In this document: piece after piece, positions 8,822 to 17,105 of the stretch
Numbering within the stretch: position 1 is the stretch's first letter
Layout: each line of letters opens with the position of its first letter
Source of the DNA: Thioalkalivibrio nitratireducens DSM 14787
Lineage (GTDB): Bacteria; Pseudomonadota; Gammaproteobacteria; Ectothiorhodospirales; Ectothiorhodospiraceae
Length of the DNA stretch: 64,000 nt
Direction: 5' to 3'
Assembly (NCBI RefSeq): GCF_000321415.2
Contig: NC_019902.2
Span: forward strand, 3,348,001 to 3,412,000
The notes under the pieces: generated by a model
Databases searched by the model: none
What the model saw: the letters and a program-made list of their open reading frames with translations, nothing else
What the model was told of the DNA's origin: nothing
Translations under genes and position numbers: made by a program

Positions 8822-8847
8822 ACCCTCTCCCGCTTGCGGGAGAGGGT
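8822..8847. terminator. Hairpin between converging genes
   Basis: ACCCTCTCCCGC and its complement GCGGGAGAGGGT form a near-continuous palindrome between the TonB receptor and the last lbpA gene. It could end transcription from either side. Similar CCCTCTCCCGCTTGCGGGAG sequences are common dispersed repeats in proteobacteria, so it may simply be a repeat. Confidence 0.5.
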
Positions 8848-8856
8848 CACCAGGTC

Positions 8857-9294
8857 TCAGCAGCCGCCGAAGCCGTCGCTGTCCATCTTTGCCTCGAACG
8901 CGGCCAGCGCATCGCCGCCGGTCTTCAGGTCTCCGGTCTCGCCATCCCAGTCATCCGGCTTGATCTTCACGAGCCAGCCCTCGCCGTAGGGATCCTCGTT
9001 GATCAACCCGGGCTTCGCGGCCACCGCGTCGTTGGTCGCGACCACCTCACCGGAGACCGGCGTCTTCGCCGGCCCGACCCATTTGCCCGACTCGACGGTG
9101 GCGCAGGACTTGTCCTTCTTGACCGCCTTGCCGACCTTCTTCGGCGTATAGGAAACGATCTGCCCGGCCAGCGAGCACGCATAGGAGGTCAAACCCACGG
9201 TAGCGGTTCCGTCGCTCTCCTTGCGGATCCAGACATTATTGTCAATGTTGTAAAGCAGGTCCTCAGGAACCTCACAGCCCCGCACTACGCCCAT
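8857..9294 (-). CDS. lbpA: Lipoate-binding protein (LbpA), distal copy
   Basis: A 145-aa GcvH-like protein. K71 in ATVESGKWVGP is the lipoylation site. The ESGKW(V/A)GP context is typical of LbpA proteins of the sHdr pathway and differs from the ESVK of glycine-cleavage H protein. Cys residues at 7 and 40 and a C-terminal GGC are extra features. In known sHdr systems LbpA carries sulfur intermediates on its lipoyl arm to the cytoplasmic sHdr complex. It is the last gene of the sulfur operon, 33 bases after dsrE, and shares only moderate identity with the other lbpA in this operon, so the two may have different partners. Confidence 0.9.
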   Translation of the reverse strand: MGVVRGCEVPEDLLYNIDNNVWIRKESDGTATVGLTSYACSLAGQIVSYTPKKVGKAVKKDKSCATVESGKWVGPAKTPVSGEVVATNDAVAAKPGLINEDPYGEGWLVKIKPDDWDGETGDLKTGGDALAAFEAKMDSDGFGGC

Positions 9295-9327
9295 GATGCC
9301 CTCCAGAAATCAAGAAATGAGATGGAA

Positions 9328-9726
9328 CTAAAAGGTAAGTGTCTTGTCGCTTTGCAAAAGCAGGTCGGCAAGCTCGCTGGCCCGGTTCACCTCATCGACC
9401 TCGGGAATGAGGTCGGTGGATGGCTCGATTTTATACCCCGGCAAAGCGGGGTGGCAAACATGCAGCGCGACACCCGCACGCTTTGCATCGCGAATGAAAT
9501 CGATAATCGGTTTTCCGCCCTCCATGGCCGCCATGCCCTCTGCAACGCCGGTCTGCATCAGGCGCACACCCTCCATCGTGAAAAAAATCCGCACCTCGTT
9601 GTCCATCGCGGCTAGCACCGAACCAAGATAGAACGGTGTCGCACAGCGTGCCGGCTCGGAGGGCCCCGAAGTCATAATGATCACGACCTTTTGTCCCTCG
9701 TTGTCGAGATAGTGTTCCGCCGTCAT
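9328..9726 (-). CDS. DsrE-family sulfurtransferase (DsrE3-like)
   Basis: A 132-aa DsrE/DsrF-like protein. The N-terminal strand KVVIIMTSGPSEPARCATPF carries C28, the likely persulfide-bearing cysteine; a second cysteine lies in LHVCHPA. The segment YLGSVLAAMDNEVRIFFTME is typical of the family. The start at 9726 is preferred because GAGG lies 9 bases upstream, with an ATG at 9732 as the alternative. It is placed between the two lbpA genes, as in other sHdr clusters, where DsrE proteins pass sulfur to or from TusA. Confidence 0.85.
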   Translation of the reverse strand: MTAEHYLDNEGQKVVIIMTSGPSEPARCATPFYLGSVLAAMDNEVRIFFTMEGVRLMQTGVAEGMAAMEGGKPIIDFIRDAKRAGVALHVCHPALPGYKIEPSTDLIPEVDEVNRASELADLLLQSDKTLTF

Positions 9727-9743
9727 CAACATGACCCTCGAAC

Positions 9744-10190
9744 TCAGCGCGTGCTGCGCTGGCAATGGATGTCCTCGTCGCGCACACGGTGGCAATAGCC
9801 GTCTTCGGCCTCGTCGCCCGTAAGAAATGCGCGCAGCGCGGCGTCGGCACCCTCCACGGCCTCGACGCGCGCGATCCAGGCATTGTACGGGTCCGAATTC
9901 AGCAGGACCGGATTCTCCAGCACCTGCGAATTGGCTTCGACGATCGTGCAGTCGATGAAGTTCGGGACCGGGCCAGCCCACTTTCCGCTCTCGATCGTGG
10001 CCACCGGCTTGCCCGGCGGGCGACGCGTACCAGGCCGGCGGACCCGCACATGAATGATCTTGCCCGCGATAGTCTGTGCAAGGTCGGTCATACCCACGGT
10101 CAGGGTGTCGTCGTCCTCGCGCCGGAGCCAGACCTGGAACTCGTCGTCATAAAACAGTTCCGGGTGAAACTCGCAGCCGTTGCATTCCAT
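9744..10190 (-). CDS. lbpA: Lipoate-binding protein (LbpA), proximal copy
   Basis: A 148-aa GcvH-like lipoyl carrier. K70 in ATIESGKWAGPV is the predicted lipoylation site. N-terminal C3 and C6 (MECNGCEFHP) are unusual for H proteins. GAGG lies 6 bases before the ATG at 10190. About 260 bases separate it from sHdrB2, so it may have its own promoter as well as read-through from the hdr genes. The basic insertion VRRPGTRRPPGK before the lipoyl loop is not present in the distal copy. Confidence 0.9.
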   Translation of the reverse strand: MECNGCEFHPELFYDDEFQVWLRREDDDTLTVGMTDLAQTIAGKIIHVRVRRPGTRRPPGKPVATIESGKWAGPVPNFIDCTIVEANSQVLENPVLLNSDPYNAWIARVEAVEGADAALRAFLTGDEAEDGYCHRVRDEDIHCQRSTR

Positions 10191-10451
10191 CGATGGCCTC
10201 CTGTCGGACCTGCGGCCCGTCGCGGCGAACACGCCCGGCGGCGGGTAAACGCCGCGCTCGTCCTCCCCACTCCGACGCATTGCAGGGCGCAACAGGCCAG
10301 AGCCCGTGATCCGCCGCTCGGCGCCCGGGCAAACCCGAACGTACGCAACGCCAGCGCCGGCCAGTTCGCGTGACTTGGCGAACGACGATTCGCCCTTCCG
10401 CCCCACCCGTCACCGGAGAACCGCGACCCAATCGCCCACCGGGGCGCTTCC

Positions 10452-11363
10452 TCAAATGACGCCCTTCTCCTTCAGCAGGCCGATCGAGTCGCTGACGTTC
10501 TCGTGGATGCCGAGCTTGCGCGGGGACAGACCCAGCGCCAGACCCAGCAGCTGGGTGAAGTACAGCACCTTGACGCCAGTCCTGATCCCGAACTCGGTCT
10601 CGGCACGCACCTGGTGCATTTCGAGGCCCGAGTGACAGGTCGGACACTCGGTCGCGATGACCTCAGCGCCGGAATCCTCCGCCGACTGCAGCAGGTTCAG
10701 CACCAGCTGGGTCGAGGTGTCGGAGTCCGACAGCGTGTGCGCACCGCCGCAGCAGGCCGTCTTCAGCGGGTACTCAACGTTCACCGCGCCGGCCGCGGCG
10801 AGCAGGTCGTCCATGAAATGCGGCTGGTAGCTGGACTCGGAGCCGGGACCCTGGTCCTTCTCGGGGAAAATCTGCCGCGGCCGCGTATACATGCAGCCGT
10901 AGTAGTTCGCGATCCGGATCCCGTTCAGGCTCCTGGTCATCCTCTGCTTGATGCCGTCCGGTCCCAGCTCCTCCATCAGCCACTCGAGCAGGTGCAGCGT
11001 GCGCACGTCGCCCGTGTACACCGGGTCGTCTGCCTTGCGCGCGAGATCCTGCACCGTGTCCATCACCTGCTGCGAAGTCGCGGTCTCGAACTCGGCCTTC
11101 TTCAGGTTGTGGTAGCAGCCGTTGCAGGGCGCCATCACGGTGTCGAGCCCCATCTGTTCGGAGGCGATCGCCAGGTTGCGCGCGGACAGGTACGTCTGCA
11201 GCATCGGGTGGACGTTCTTCACCTCCATCGCGCCGCAGCAGTTGTAGTCGCGCAGGTTCTCCATCTCCAGGCCCAGCGCCTTCACCAGGTGCCGGGTCGA
11301 GCGGTCGTAAGGGCCGCCGGACCCCTCCAGCGCGCAGCCGGGGTAGTATGCAACCTTAGCCAT
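10452..11363 (-). CDS. shdrB2: sHdrB2: CCG-domain subunit of the sulfur-oxidising Hdr-like complex
   Basis: A 303-aa protein with two CCG domains: YYPGC, then DYNCCGAME and PCNGC in the N-terminal half; YYGC, then TACCGGAH and ECPTC in the C-terminal half. These motifs bind non-cubane [4Fe-4S] clusters in HdrB and are the expected site of disulfide or sulfur chemistry in sHdr. Its start overlaps the end of sHdrC2 by 8 bases, indicating translational coupling. Confidence 0.9.
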   Translation of the reverse strand: MAKVAYYPGCALEGSGGPYDRSTRHLVKALGLEMENLRDYNCCGAMEVKNVHPMLQTYLSARNLAIASEQMGLDTVMAPCNGCYHNLKKAEFETATSQQVMDTVQDLARKADDPVYTGDVRTLHLLEWLMEELGPDGIKQRMTRSLNGIRIANYYGCMYTRPRQIFPEKDQGPGSESSYQPHFMDDLLAAAGAVNVEYPLKTACCGGAHTLSDSDTSTQLVLNLLQSAEDSGAEVIATECPTCHSGLEMHQVRAETEFGIRTGVKVLYFTQLLGLALGLSPRKLGIHENVSDSIGLLKEKGVI

Positions 11364-12072
11364 GTGCGGCCTCCTTCTGCTCGCGGACGTAGGCCTTCAG
11401 CACCTCGCCGGTCTTGCCCCAACTCTTCGTCTTCGGGGTGAAGACCACGTTCGTACCGAGGCGGACCAGGTGCGCGACCGGCAGCCTCTTGATCATCCGC
11501 TTCGTGAACTCGACGAGCCAGCCCTGCACCAGCGGCTGCCCGCTCTCCTTGAAAAAGTTCTTCATCACCTTGGAGTCCTCGATCCGCCCGTAGTCGTAGA
11601 CCTGGTCGGTGAACTCCTCGTCGAAGATGCGCGACGGCGACTTCTCGGTAATGCCCTCCTCTTCCAGCCAGTGCGAGAGCGCCTTCATCACGCCCTCGGG
11701 CTTTACGTCCTTCGGGCAGATGTTGGTGCACTTGTTGCACGAGACGCACTGCCAGATGATGTCCTTGTCCTTGATCAGTTCGTCCGTCAGACCGAGCCGG
11801 GTCAGGTAGATCCAGTACCGGGGATTGAACTGGACGTTCTGGGCGTACATCGTGCAGGAATTGGTGCAGGAACCGCACTGCCAGCAGCGGTGCACGTACT
11901 CCCCGCCGACGTAGGACTGGATCTTCGCCTCGAAGTCATCGTCGTAGTCGACGATCGTCCGAGGGGTAATCATCGTATTCCATTGGCCGGAGACATCGAC
12001 GCCGTCGACGACGAGCGAATCGTGCTCCAGCAGCCGTTCCGTTTCGATCAGTGACTTCTCGTGTATCGCCAT
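11356..12072 (-). CDS. shdrC2: sHdrC2: two-[4Fe-4S] electron-transfer subunit
   Basis: A 238-aa HdrC-like protein. Two cysteine motifs, CWQCGSCTNSC near residue 60 and CVSCNKCTNIC near residue 108, each bind a [4Fe-4S] cubane. It has no membrane segment. It should pass electrons between the sHdrB2 CCG clusters and the rest of the soluble complex. It overlaps shdrB2 and follows the unknown gene by 158 bases. Confidence 0.9.
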   Translation of the reverse strand: MAIHEKSLIETERLLEHDSLVVDGVDVSGQWNTMITPRTIVDYDDDFEAKIQSYVGGEYVHRCWQCGSCTNSCTMYAQNVQFNPRYWIYLTRLGLTDELIKDKDIIWQCVSCNKCTNICPKDVKPEGVMKALSHWLEEEGITEKSPSRIFDEEFTDQVYDYGRIEDSKVMKNFFKESGQPLVQGWLVEFTKRMIKRLPVAHLVRLGTNVVFTPKTKSWGKTGEVLKAYVREQKEAAHG

Positions 12073-12166
12073 GACCTTCCTTCTCCCGGAACCCGGAGTA
12101 CCGGGCTCAGCCTACGGTGACGCGAAAATCAGCCACGCAATGAAATGGATCGGTCAGCCATTCGCT

Positions 12167-12190
12167 GTGTTCCCGTGCTTTCCGTGGCTC
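12167..12190. repeat. Fragment of the palindromic CCGTGCTTTCCGTGGCTCG repeat
   Basis: CGTGCTTTCCGTGGCTCG here is the reverse complement of the arm found at 1814-1830 and 4623-4640. It lies in the 158-bp gap between the unknown gene and shdrC2, inside the sulfur operon. Confidence 0.6.
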
Positions 12191-12230
12191 GCCCGTACAC
12201 GGTTCGGCAGCGGCGGCTGGCCACCGGCAG

Positions 12231-13058
12231 TCAGTGCAGCGGCTCGTCACGTACCGCCTTCAAGCGCCCGCCCGGCGCATCGATGCCGAGGATCTTCACC
12301 ACGAGCTCCAGCGGATCCTGCCTGGCGCCGAACTGCGCGTCGATCAGGCCCAGGTGCATCGACAGCGACCGTGCATAGTCCGAATACGCCTGTGCCCAGA
12401 CCAGGTCGGTCACAAACGGCAGATCCCGGTAGAAACCCTCGTCGGAAAGCGCCGCGTAGAACCACTGCCGTGCGCCCTCGATCGCGGCGAGTCCGTCGCC
12501 GATCGGAACCTGGCGCAGCGTGTCATTGCCGCGGATAAACTCGCGCAGGGCGCCGGTCGCGGTACCGGTATCCCAGACCCAGCGGCTCCCGGGCGGCACC
12601 TGTTCGGGAGCGCTGAAGTGCAGGATCTCCGCACCGAAGTCCCACAGCCCCCGGCGCAGCTTCCGGTCCTCGCCGGCCAGTGCCGCGAGGGCGTGCAGGC
12701 GGTCGTCCGCCGACAAGCCGGACGCCAGAAGCTCGCGCACGCCCCGGGTCAGCGCACCCTCGCGCTCGGCCAGTACCGGGGCGAGCCGGCGCCGCACCGA
12801 GAACACCAGCCCGCCGAGGGTGCGCAGGTCCGCACCGTCGAGCGCGTCTCCCTTCGCGGCAATGCCCGCGAATACCTCGTGCTTGCTGCGCAGTGCCTCG
12901 ATGAAGGTCGCCAGCCCGTCGACCCCACCGGCCTCCCGGATCGCCGCGCGCAGATGCGCGAGCTTCGCCGCCAGGATTTCGCGGTCGAAGGTCACCTGGA
13001 GCGGCTCGGGCGACACCTCCGCGCCGCCGGGGTTAGCCTGCCTTGCGAACCAGCGCAT
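12231..13058 (-). CDS. Unknown protein encoded between sHdrA and sHdrC2 (hyp of sHdr clusters)
   Basis: A 275-aa soluble protein without recognisable cofactor motifs. It is mostly helical by appearance (LAALAGEDRKLRRGLWDFG; VWAQAYSDYARSLSMHLGLI) and has few cysteines. An uncharacterised gene at this exact position is a conserved feature of sHdr operons, so it is likely part of the complex or its assembly. The ATG at 13058 overlaps the end of shdrA by 26 bases; a GTG near 13017 is an alternative start. Confidence 0.75.
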   Translation of the reverse strand: MRWFARQANPGGAEVSPEPLQVTFDREILAAKLAHLRAAIREAGGVDGLATFIEALRSKHEVFAGIAAKGDALDGADLRTLGGLVFSVRRRLAPVLAEREGALTRGVRELLASGLSADDRLHALAALAGEDRKLRRGLWDFGAEILHFSAPEQVPPGSRWVWDTGTATGALREFIRGNDTLRQVPIGDGLAAIEGARQWFYAALSDEGFYRDLPFVTDLVWAQAYSDYARSLSMHLGLIDAQFGARQDPLELVVKILGIDAPGGRLKAVRDEPLH

Positions 13059-14085
13059 AGAGATCACCGACAGCACGCCCCGCGGCCGCCGCACCTTGCG
13101 CGATCGAGTCGTCGATCGACTCGGGGCCGTACGCAGCGCCGCAGGAATAGATCCCGCGGCGGGTAGTGCCACAGGTATTGGTGTAGATCTCGGCGTGCTC
13201 GATGAAACCGTGTTTCTCGAGTCCGACGCCGAACACCTGCGAGAGCTCCGGGTTATCTAGGTTCGGGTCCATGCCGATCGCGTGCACCACGATGTCGAAC
13301 GGTATCACGATCGGGCGTTTGACCAGCGTGTCTTCGCCCTTCACCAGCAGGCGTCCGTCGCCGGAGGCAGTCACCTCGGCGATCCGCGCCTTCACAAACT
13401 TGGTCTTGAACTCCTCCTGGGATTTCCAGTAGAACTTGTCCTCATAGAGTCCGTAGGTGCGGATGTCCATGTAGTAGATGAACACGTCGGTCTCGGGCGA
13501 GATTTCCTTGATCTCCATCGCCAGGTTCGCCGACACGGTGCAACAGACCTTGGAGCACCATTCGCGGCCGATCTGGCGGTCCCGAGAACCGACGCACAGC
13601 AGGATGCAGACGCGCTCGGGCACGCGCCCGTCGGACGGGCAGGCGACCTTGCCCGCGGCGACCATCTGCTCCATCTGCGTCGTCGTCAGCACGTCCTCGA
13701 AGGTCCCGAACCCCCATTCCGGCTTGTTGATCGAGTCGAAGTGGGTAAACCCGGTAGCCAGCACCACGGCGCCGGCGCTCACGGTCTCGCCGTTGCCCAG
13801 CGTCGCGGTGAAATCACCGGCGTCGCCGTCGAGCGTCGTGACCTTCGTGCCCTTGTGGACGGTCACGCGGCCGTCGTCCTCGACACGCTGGACCATGCGC
13901 CCGATCGCGTCTTTCGCCCACTCGCCGGACGGCACCAGCTTCGCGTAGCCGGAAAGGATCGGCGCGCCGCCGAGCACGTCCTCCTTCTCGACCATCACCG
14001 CCTTGTAACCGGCCGCGGACACATTGGCCGCGGCCGAGAGCCCGGACGGACCCGCGCCGACGATCAACACCGTGTCCTGACTCAT
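13033..14085 (-). CDS. shdrA: sHdrA: FAD-binding subunit
   Basis: A 350-aa flavoprotein. The N-terminal IVGAGPSGLSAAANVSAAG is a dinucleotide-binding motif for FAD. VVLATGFTHFD and YSCGAAYGPESIDDSIAQGA are flavoprotein signatures, and a central Cys cluster (CVGSRDRQIGREWCSKVCC) resembles the HdrA cluster region. It is much shorter than methanogen HdrA, as is normal for sHdrA. Its ATG overlaps the shdrB1 stop (ATGA) and GGAGG lies just upstream. Confidence 0.92.
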   Translation of the reverse strand: MSQDTVLIVGAGPSGLSAAANVSAAGYKAVMVEKEDVLGGAPILSGYAKLVPSGEWAKDAIGRMVQRVEDDGRVTVHKGTKVTTLDGDAGDFTATLGNGETVSAGAVVLATGFTHFDSINKPEWGFGTFEDVLTTTQMEQMVAAGKVACPSDGRVPERVCILLCVGSRDRQIGREWCSKVCCTVSANLAMEIKEISPETDVFIYYMDIRTYGLYEDKFYWKSQEEFKTKFVKARIAEVTASGDGRLLVKGEDTLVKRPIVIPFDIVVHAIGMDPNLDNPELSQVFGVGLEKHGFIEHAEIYTNTCGTTRRGIYSCGAAYGPESIDDSIAQGAAAAGRAVGDLYALVRKAG

Positions 14086-15488
14086 ACCTTGCCTCCATAC
14101 GCGAGCTCGGGGTTGTACAGGTACTCGATGTTCCCGGCCTCGACCTCCTTCAAGTAGGCCTGGAAGTGCTTCTTGGCCTCGGACCAGGAGATGCCCATCT
14201 TTTCGACCAGATCCTCGCAGGGCGAGGCGTGCCACTGCAGCTGCACGATCTTCAATGGATCGGCACCGCAGGCCAGTGCGGCGAACTGCACCTCGGCCAT
14301 GATCGGCACCTGGAAGTTCTGCTCGTGCGCCTTGCCGATCCACTGGTTCTTGTCCATCGTCGTCACGCAGCCGGTGTCGTTGGTGAGCAACACGTCGGCG
14401 TTGGCCTCCTCGCGCACGACCCGAATCTTGCGGTCCATCGTGAACGAGCGGGTGAACTCGCGCTCGGAGATGATGTGCCGGAATCCGAAACCGCAACAGT
14501 CGTACCAGGTCGAGTAGTCGATCACCTGGGCGCCCAGCGCCTTCGCGGTCGAGGTGATGATCGCGGTGCGGTTGCCACCGAGCACATCCGGATCGTAGAT
14601 CGCGTCCTCGTGCACCATCTTGTAGTAGTGGCAGGCGACATGTGCCGTCGTGCGGATGTTCGATACGTCGATCGTCTGCAGCTCGGAGGCGATCCGGTTG
14701 CGCATCACGTGCACCCACTCGGAGTAGTGGATGATCTCCTCCGGTATCACCAGCTTGCCGTCGACCAGGCGGCCCAGCTTGCCGAGGATCTTCGTGACCT
14801 TCTCGCGGAGTTCGGCCGATTCGATCAGGTACTTTCTGATCTCCTTGTAATTCCCGAAGGAGGTGCCGCAGTGCACCAGCGGGAAGAAGTGGCCGAGCTC
14901 GTGGCCGTGCTGCTTTCCGGAGACATAGGCCTGGTGGAAGTTGCGCAAAAACACCGCGGCCAGCGACTCGACATTGCCGATCCCTGAGCCGTGGTAGTTC
15001 CATGCGGTACACGAGGTCTGGTCGGTCTCGTCGAGGTAATCCTTACCGGGCACGAAACCGAACCCGTTCATCAGCCACAGCAGCGAGGTCGGGTAGCCGG
15101 GAATGTTGCCGCACTGCCCGCAGGACTTGTGATGCCAGAGCTGCTTGGTCGGGATCTGCTTGTCCCAGCCGAACAGGGTCTTCACGGTCACCGGTTCGTG
15201 CTGCTCGCCGATCCGGTGGATGATGATCTGGCCGTCCTTCTCGAGCTCGTACATGTGCTCACGGGCATCGTCCATCCGGTCGCCAAGATCGATGGTACGG
15301 CGGTCGACGTGCTTGCGCACCCAGTCGGTCGCCTTGATCGCGTCCTCGCGCGCGAGATCGGTGGCCTGGAAGAACGAGCCGTGACCGGCGATGCCCTGGC
15401 CGTCGGTGTTGTGGAAGCCGGGTTTCATCGTGCCGGGACCGGCACCCTGCGCGGTCTGGTTGTGGTTGCCTGGGGTGTGGTCGCTCAT
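14082..15488 (-). CDS. shdrB1: sHdrB1: CCG-domain subunit
   Basis: A 468-aa HdrB-like protein, longer than sHdrB2 through an N-terminal ~120-residue extension. Cysteine motifs include KSCGQCGNIPG, LVHCGTSFG, HVACHYYK, WYDCCGFGF and TNDTGC; the WYDCCGFG segment is the recognisable CCG site. The start at 15488 (MSDHTPGNHNQ) fits the end of shdrC1 44 bases away. It should form the second catalytic or electron-carrying B subunit of the sHdr complex. Confidence 0.9.
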   Translation of the reverse strand: MSDHTPGNHNQTAQGAGPGTMKPGFHNTDGQGIAGHGSFFQATDLAREDAIKATDWVRKHVDRRTIDLGDRMDDAREHMYELEKDGQIIIHRIGEQHEPVTVKTLFGWDKQIPTKQLWHHKSCGQCGNIPGYPTSLLWLMNGFGFVPGKDYLDETDQTSCTAWNYHGSGIGNVESLAAVFLRNFHQAYVSGKQHGHELGHFFPLVHCGTSFGNYKEIRKYLIESAELREKVTKILGKLGRLVDGKLVIPEEIIHYSEWVHVMRNRIASELQTIDVSNIRTTAHVACHYYKMVHEDAIYDPDVLGGNRTAIITSTAKALGAQVIDYSTWYDCCGFGFRHIISEREFTRSFTMDRKIRVVREEANADVLLTNDTGCVTTMDKNQWIGKAHEQNFQVPIMAEVQFAALACGADPLKIVQLQWHASPCEDLVEKMGISWSEAKKHFQAYLKEVEAGNIEYLYNPELAYGGKV

Positions 15489-15532
15489 CGTCTGTGCTCC
15501 TGGTGCGGGCGGACGGTTCGGACGGCGGGTGC

Positions 15533-16225
15533 TCAGGCGCCGTCGTCTTCTTCCTGCTCTTCGAGCCATTCCTCGTAGTCTTCACGCTTCTCGTCGATGA
15601 AGTCTTCGATGACGTCGAAGAGGTTTTCGTCCATGAGCTCGAGGGACTTCAGAACCCCGGTCATCTCCCAGATCGTGTACATCTCGACCGAGGTCTTCAG
15701 CGAGACCTCCCACGCGGTCTCCACGGTCTGCAGGGTTTTGACCGGGATCGCCTTGCGAAGGATCCGCAGGTCACCCTCCACCTTCTGGATGTTCGGGCCC
15801 CAGTCGGGGAAATGGTCCGGCTGGATCATGTCCGGCGAGAGCTGGTTGCCGGTGGTGATCAGCTTCAGCATCACGCGACCGAACGGGCGCAGCACGTCCT
15901 TGGCCGACTGCATCTCGTGCTTGATCGCGACCTCACGCATGATCGCGACGAGGCCACCGGGGGAATTCTTGAACGGGCACCGGGCGGCGCAGGTCATGCA
16001 CTGCGCGCAGGCCCAGATCTTCTCCTGCATCGCGTCGTAGATCTGCTCGACGTTCTCGGTCCAGAGCAGCTGCACGATCTCGCGCGGAGAATAGTCGTAG
16101 AACTGCGCCGACGGGCAGGTCGCGGTGCAGATGCCGCAGTTCAGGCAGCCGTTCAGTTCATGGTCGTAGCGGAAGTCGCCACGGATGTCGTCGAAGATCT
16201 GCTGCATCTCGGCATACGTCGCCAT
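15533..16225 (-). CDS. shdrC1: sHdrC1: two-[4Fe-4S] electron-transfer subunit, first gene of the operon
   Basis: A 230-aa HdrC-like protein with CLNCGICTATCP and CAQCMTCAARCP cubane-cluster motifs in the first 110 residues and a very acidic C-terminus (EEWLEEQEEDDGA). The start at 16225 (MATYAEMQQ) has AGAGG 5-6 bases upstream. A perfect palindrome lies ~52 bases before the start codon, so the operon promoter is probably there. Confidence 0.92.
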   Translation of the reverse strand: MATYAEMQQIFDDIRGDFRYDHELNGCLNCGICTATCPSAQFYDYSPREIVQLLWTENVEQIYDAMQEKIWACAQCMTCAARCPFKNSPGGLVAIMREVAIKHEMQSAKDVLRPFGRVMLKLITTGNQLSPDMIQPDHFPDWGPNIQKVEGDLRILRKAIPVKTLQTVETAWEVSLKTSVEMYTIWEMTGVLKSLELMDENLFDVIEDFIDEKREDYEEWLEEQEEDDGA

Positions 16226-16276
16226 CTCGCACCTCTTCTTCGCTGTGCGGGGCACCGGGAACCCGGAAATCCTAGG

Positions 16277-16291
16277 TTAGACTCGGTCTAA
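16277..16291. promoter_or_regulatory. Perfect 15-bp palindrome upstream of shdrC1, candidate operator
   Basis: TTAGAC-TCG-GTCTAA is a perfect inverted repeat 52 bases before the first gene of the sHdr operon. A related half-site, GGTCTAAG, occurs upstream of tusA near 16669. Known sHdr operons are controlled by ArsR-type repressors; whether this site binds one is inference. Confidence 0.5.
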
Positions 16292-16358
16292 GCCGGACCT
16301 CCATTTCCCTCAGGGTGAACGCCGGATTTCCCGCCCGCTGTACTCAGGCATTCACGAA

Positions 16359-16393
16359 AAAAAATGGCCGATCCCTCGGGGACCGGCCATTCG
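16359..16393 (-). terminator. Intrinsic terminator of tusA
   Basis: On the minus strand a 13-bp stem (AATGGCCGGTCCC / GGGATCGGCCATT, one mismatch) with a three-base loop is followed by eight T residues, 15 bases after the tusA stop. It separates tusA from the sHdr promoter. Confidence 0.9.
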
Positions 16394-16407
16394 GGGCTTG
16401 CCAGGAT

Positions 16408-16638
16408 TCAGCCCTTCTTCATCAGAAAGAAGAACTTGCCTCCTTCCTCCCGGTGTTCCAGCAACTCGTTCCCAGTCTGCTTCGCGAATGCCTGAAAGTC
16501 CTTCACGGCACCGGGATCGGTTGCGATGATGTGCAGAACCTGGCCAGCCTCCATCGCGGCCAGCGTCTTCTTGGCGCGCAGGATCGGCAGCGGACAATTC
16601 AGTCCGGAGGCGTCCAGTTCTTGGTCGAAATTGGCCAT
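16408..16638 (-). CDS. tusA: TusA-family sulfur carrier protein
   Basis: A 76-aa SirA/TusA-like protein. C15 in LNCPLPILRAK is the sulfur-carrying cysteine of the CPxP motif. It begins at the ATG at 16638 with GGAGAGGAG upstream. TusA proteins relay persulfide sulfur between rhodanese, DsrE proteins and the oxidising machinery, and the position directly before the sHdr operon fits this. It is probably co-transcribed with the rhodanese gene and ends at the strong terminator next to it. Confidence 0.93.
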   Translation of the reverse strand: MANFDQELDASGLNCPLPILRAKKTLAAMEAGQVLHIIATDPGAVKDFQAFAKQTGNELLEHREEGGKFFFLMKKG

Positions 16639-16772
16639 TACTCGTTTCTCCTCTCCATTTCTCAGCAGGTCTAAGTGAATGTCCGCCGCAGTCGGCATGC
16701 GCGAGACCGGTACAGCATCGCAGAATGGTCGCGAAACTGATAGACGAACACGGGCGCTAATACAAGAAAGTA

Positions 16773-17105
16773 CTAATCTGGTGCGACAATGGGCTTCCCG
16801 GACCGAGCCCAGCCCGCGATCCCGCCAACCAGGTTGTGCACGTTCGTGATTCCCTGCTGGGCGAGAAACGCGCACGCCTGCCCCGAACGGGCCCCGGTCT
16901 GGCAGTACAGCACGACCGGCCGGTCACCGGACAGTTCGTCCTTGCGCAACGGGATCAGGTGCAGCGGAACGAGTTCCGCACCAGGCAACACGCCCCGCTC
17001 CGTTTCCGCCATCGAACGCACGTCCACCAGGCGGTAGGGGCGGCCTTCGGCGTCCCATTCCTCAAGGGTCTGAGGCGTTACTTCTGAGATCGATATTCCG
17101 AACAC
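16773..17105 (-). CDS. Single-domain rhodanese
   Basis: A 110-aa rhodanese. C68 in CQTGARSG forms the active-site loop, preceded by YRLVDVRSMAETERGVLPGA and followed by VHNLVGGIAGW, all typical of the fold. It has no signal peptide, so it is cytoplasmic. The start is a GTG at 17105 with GGAGGA 5 bases upstream. It probably loads TusA with sulfane sulfur and is the first gene of the rhodanese-tusA unit. Confidence 0.9.
   Translation of the reverse strand: MFGISISEVTPQTLEEWDAEGRPYRLVDVRSMAETERGVLPGAELVPLHLIPLRKDELSGDRPVVLYCQTGARSGQACAFLAQQGITNVHNLVGGIAGWARSGKPIVAPD

Noticed and set aside
8857-10190. Glycine cleavage H proteins
   Set aside because: The fold is shared, but the ESGKW(V/A)GP site, the sHdr operon context and the absence of gcvT/gcvP favour LbpA.
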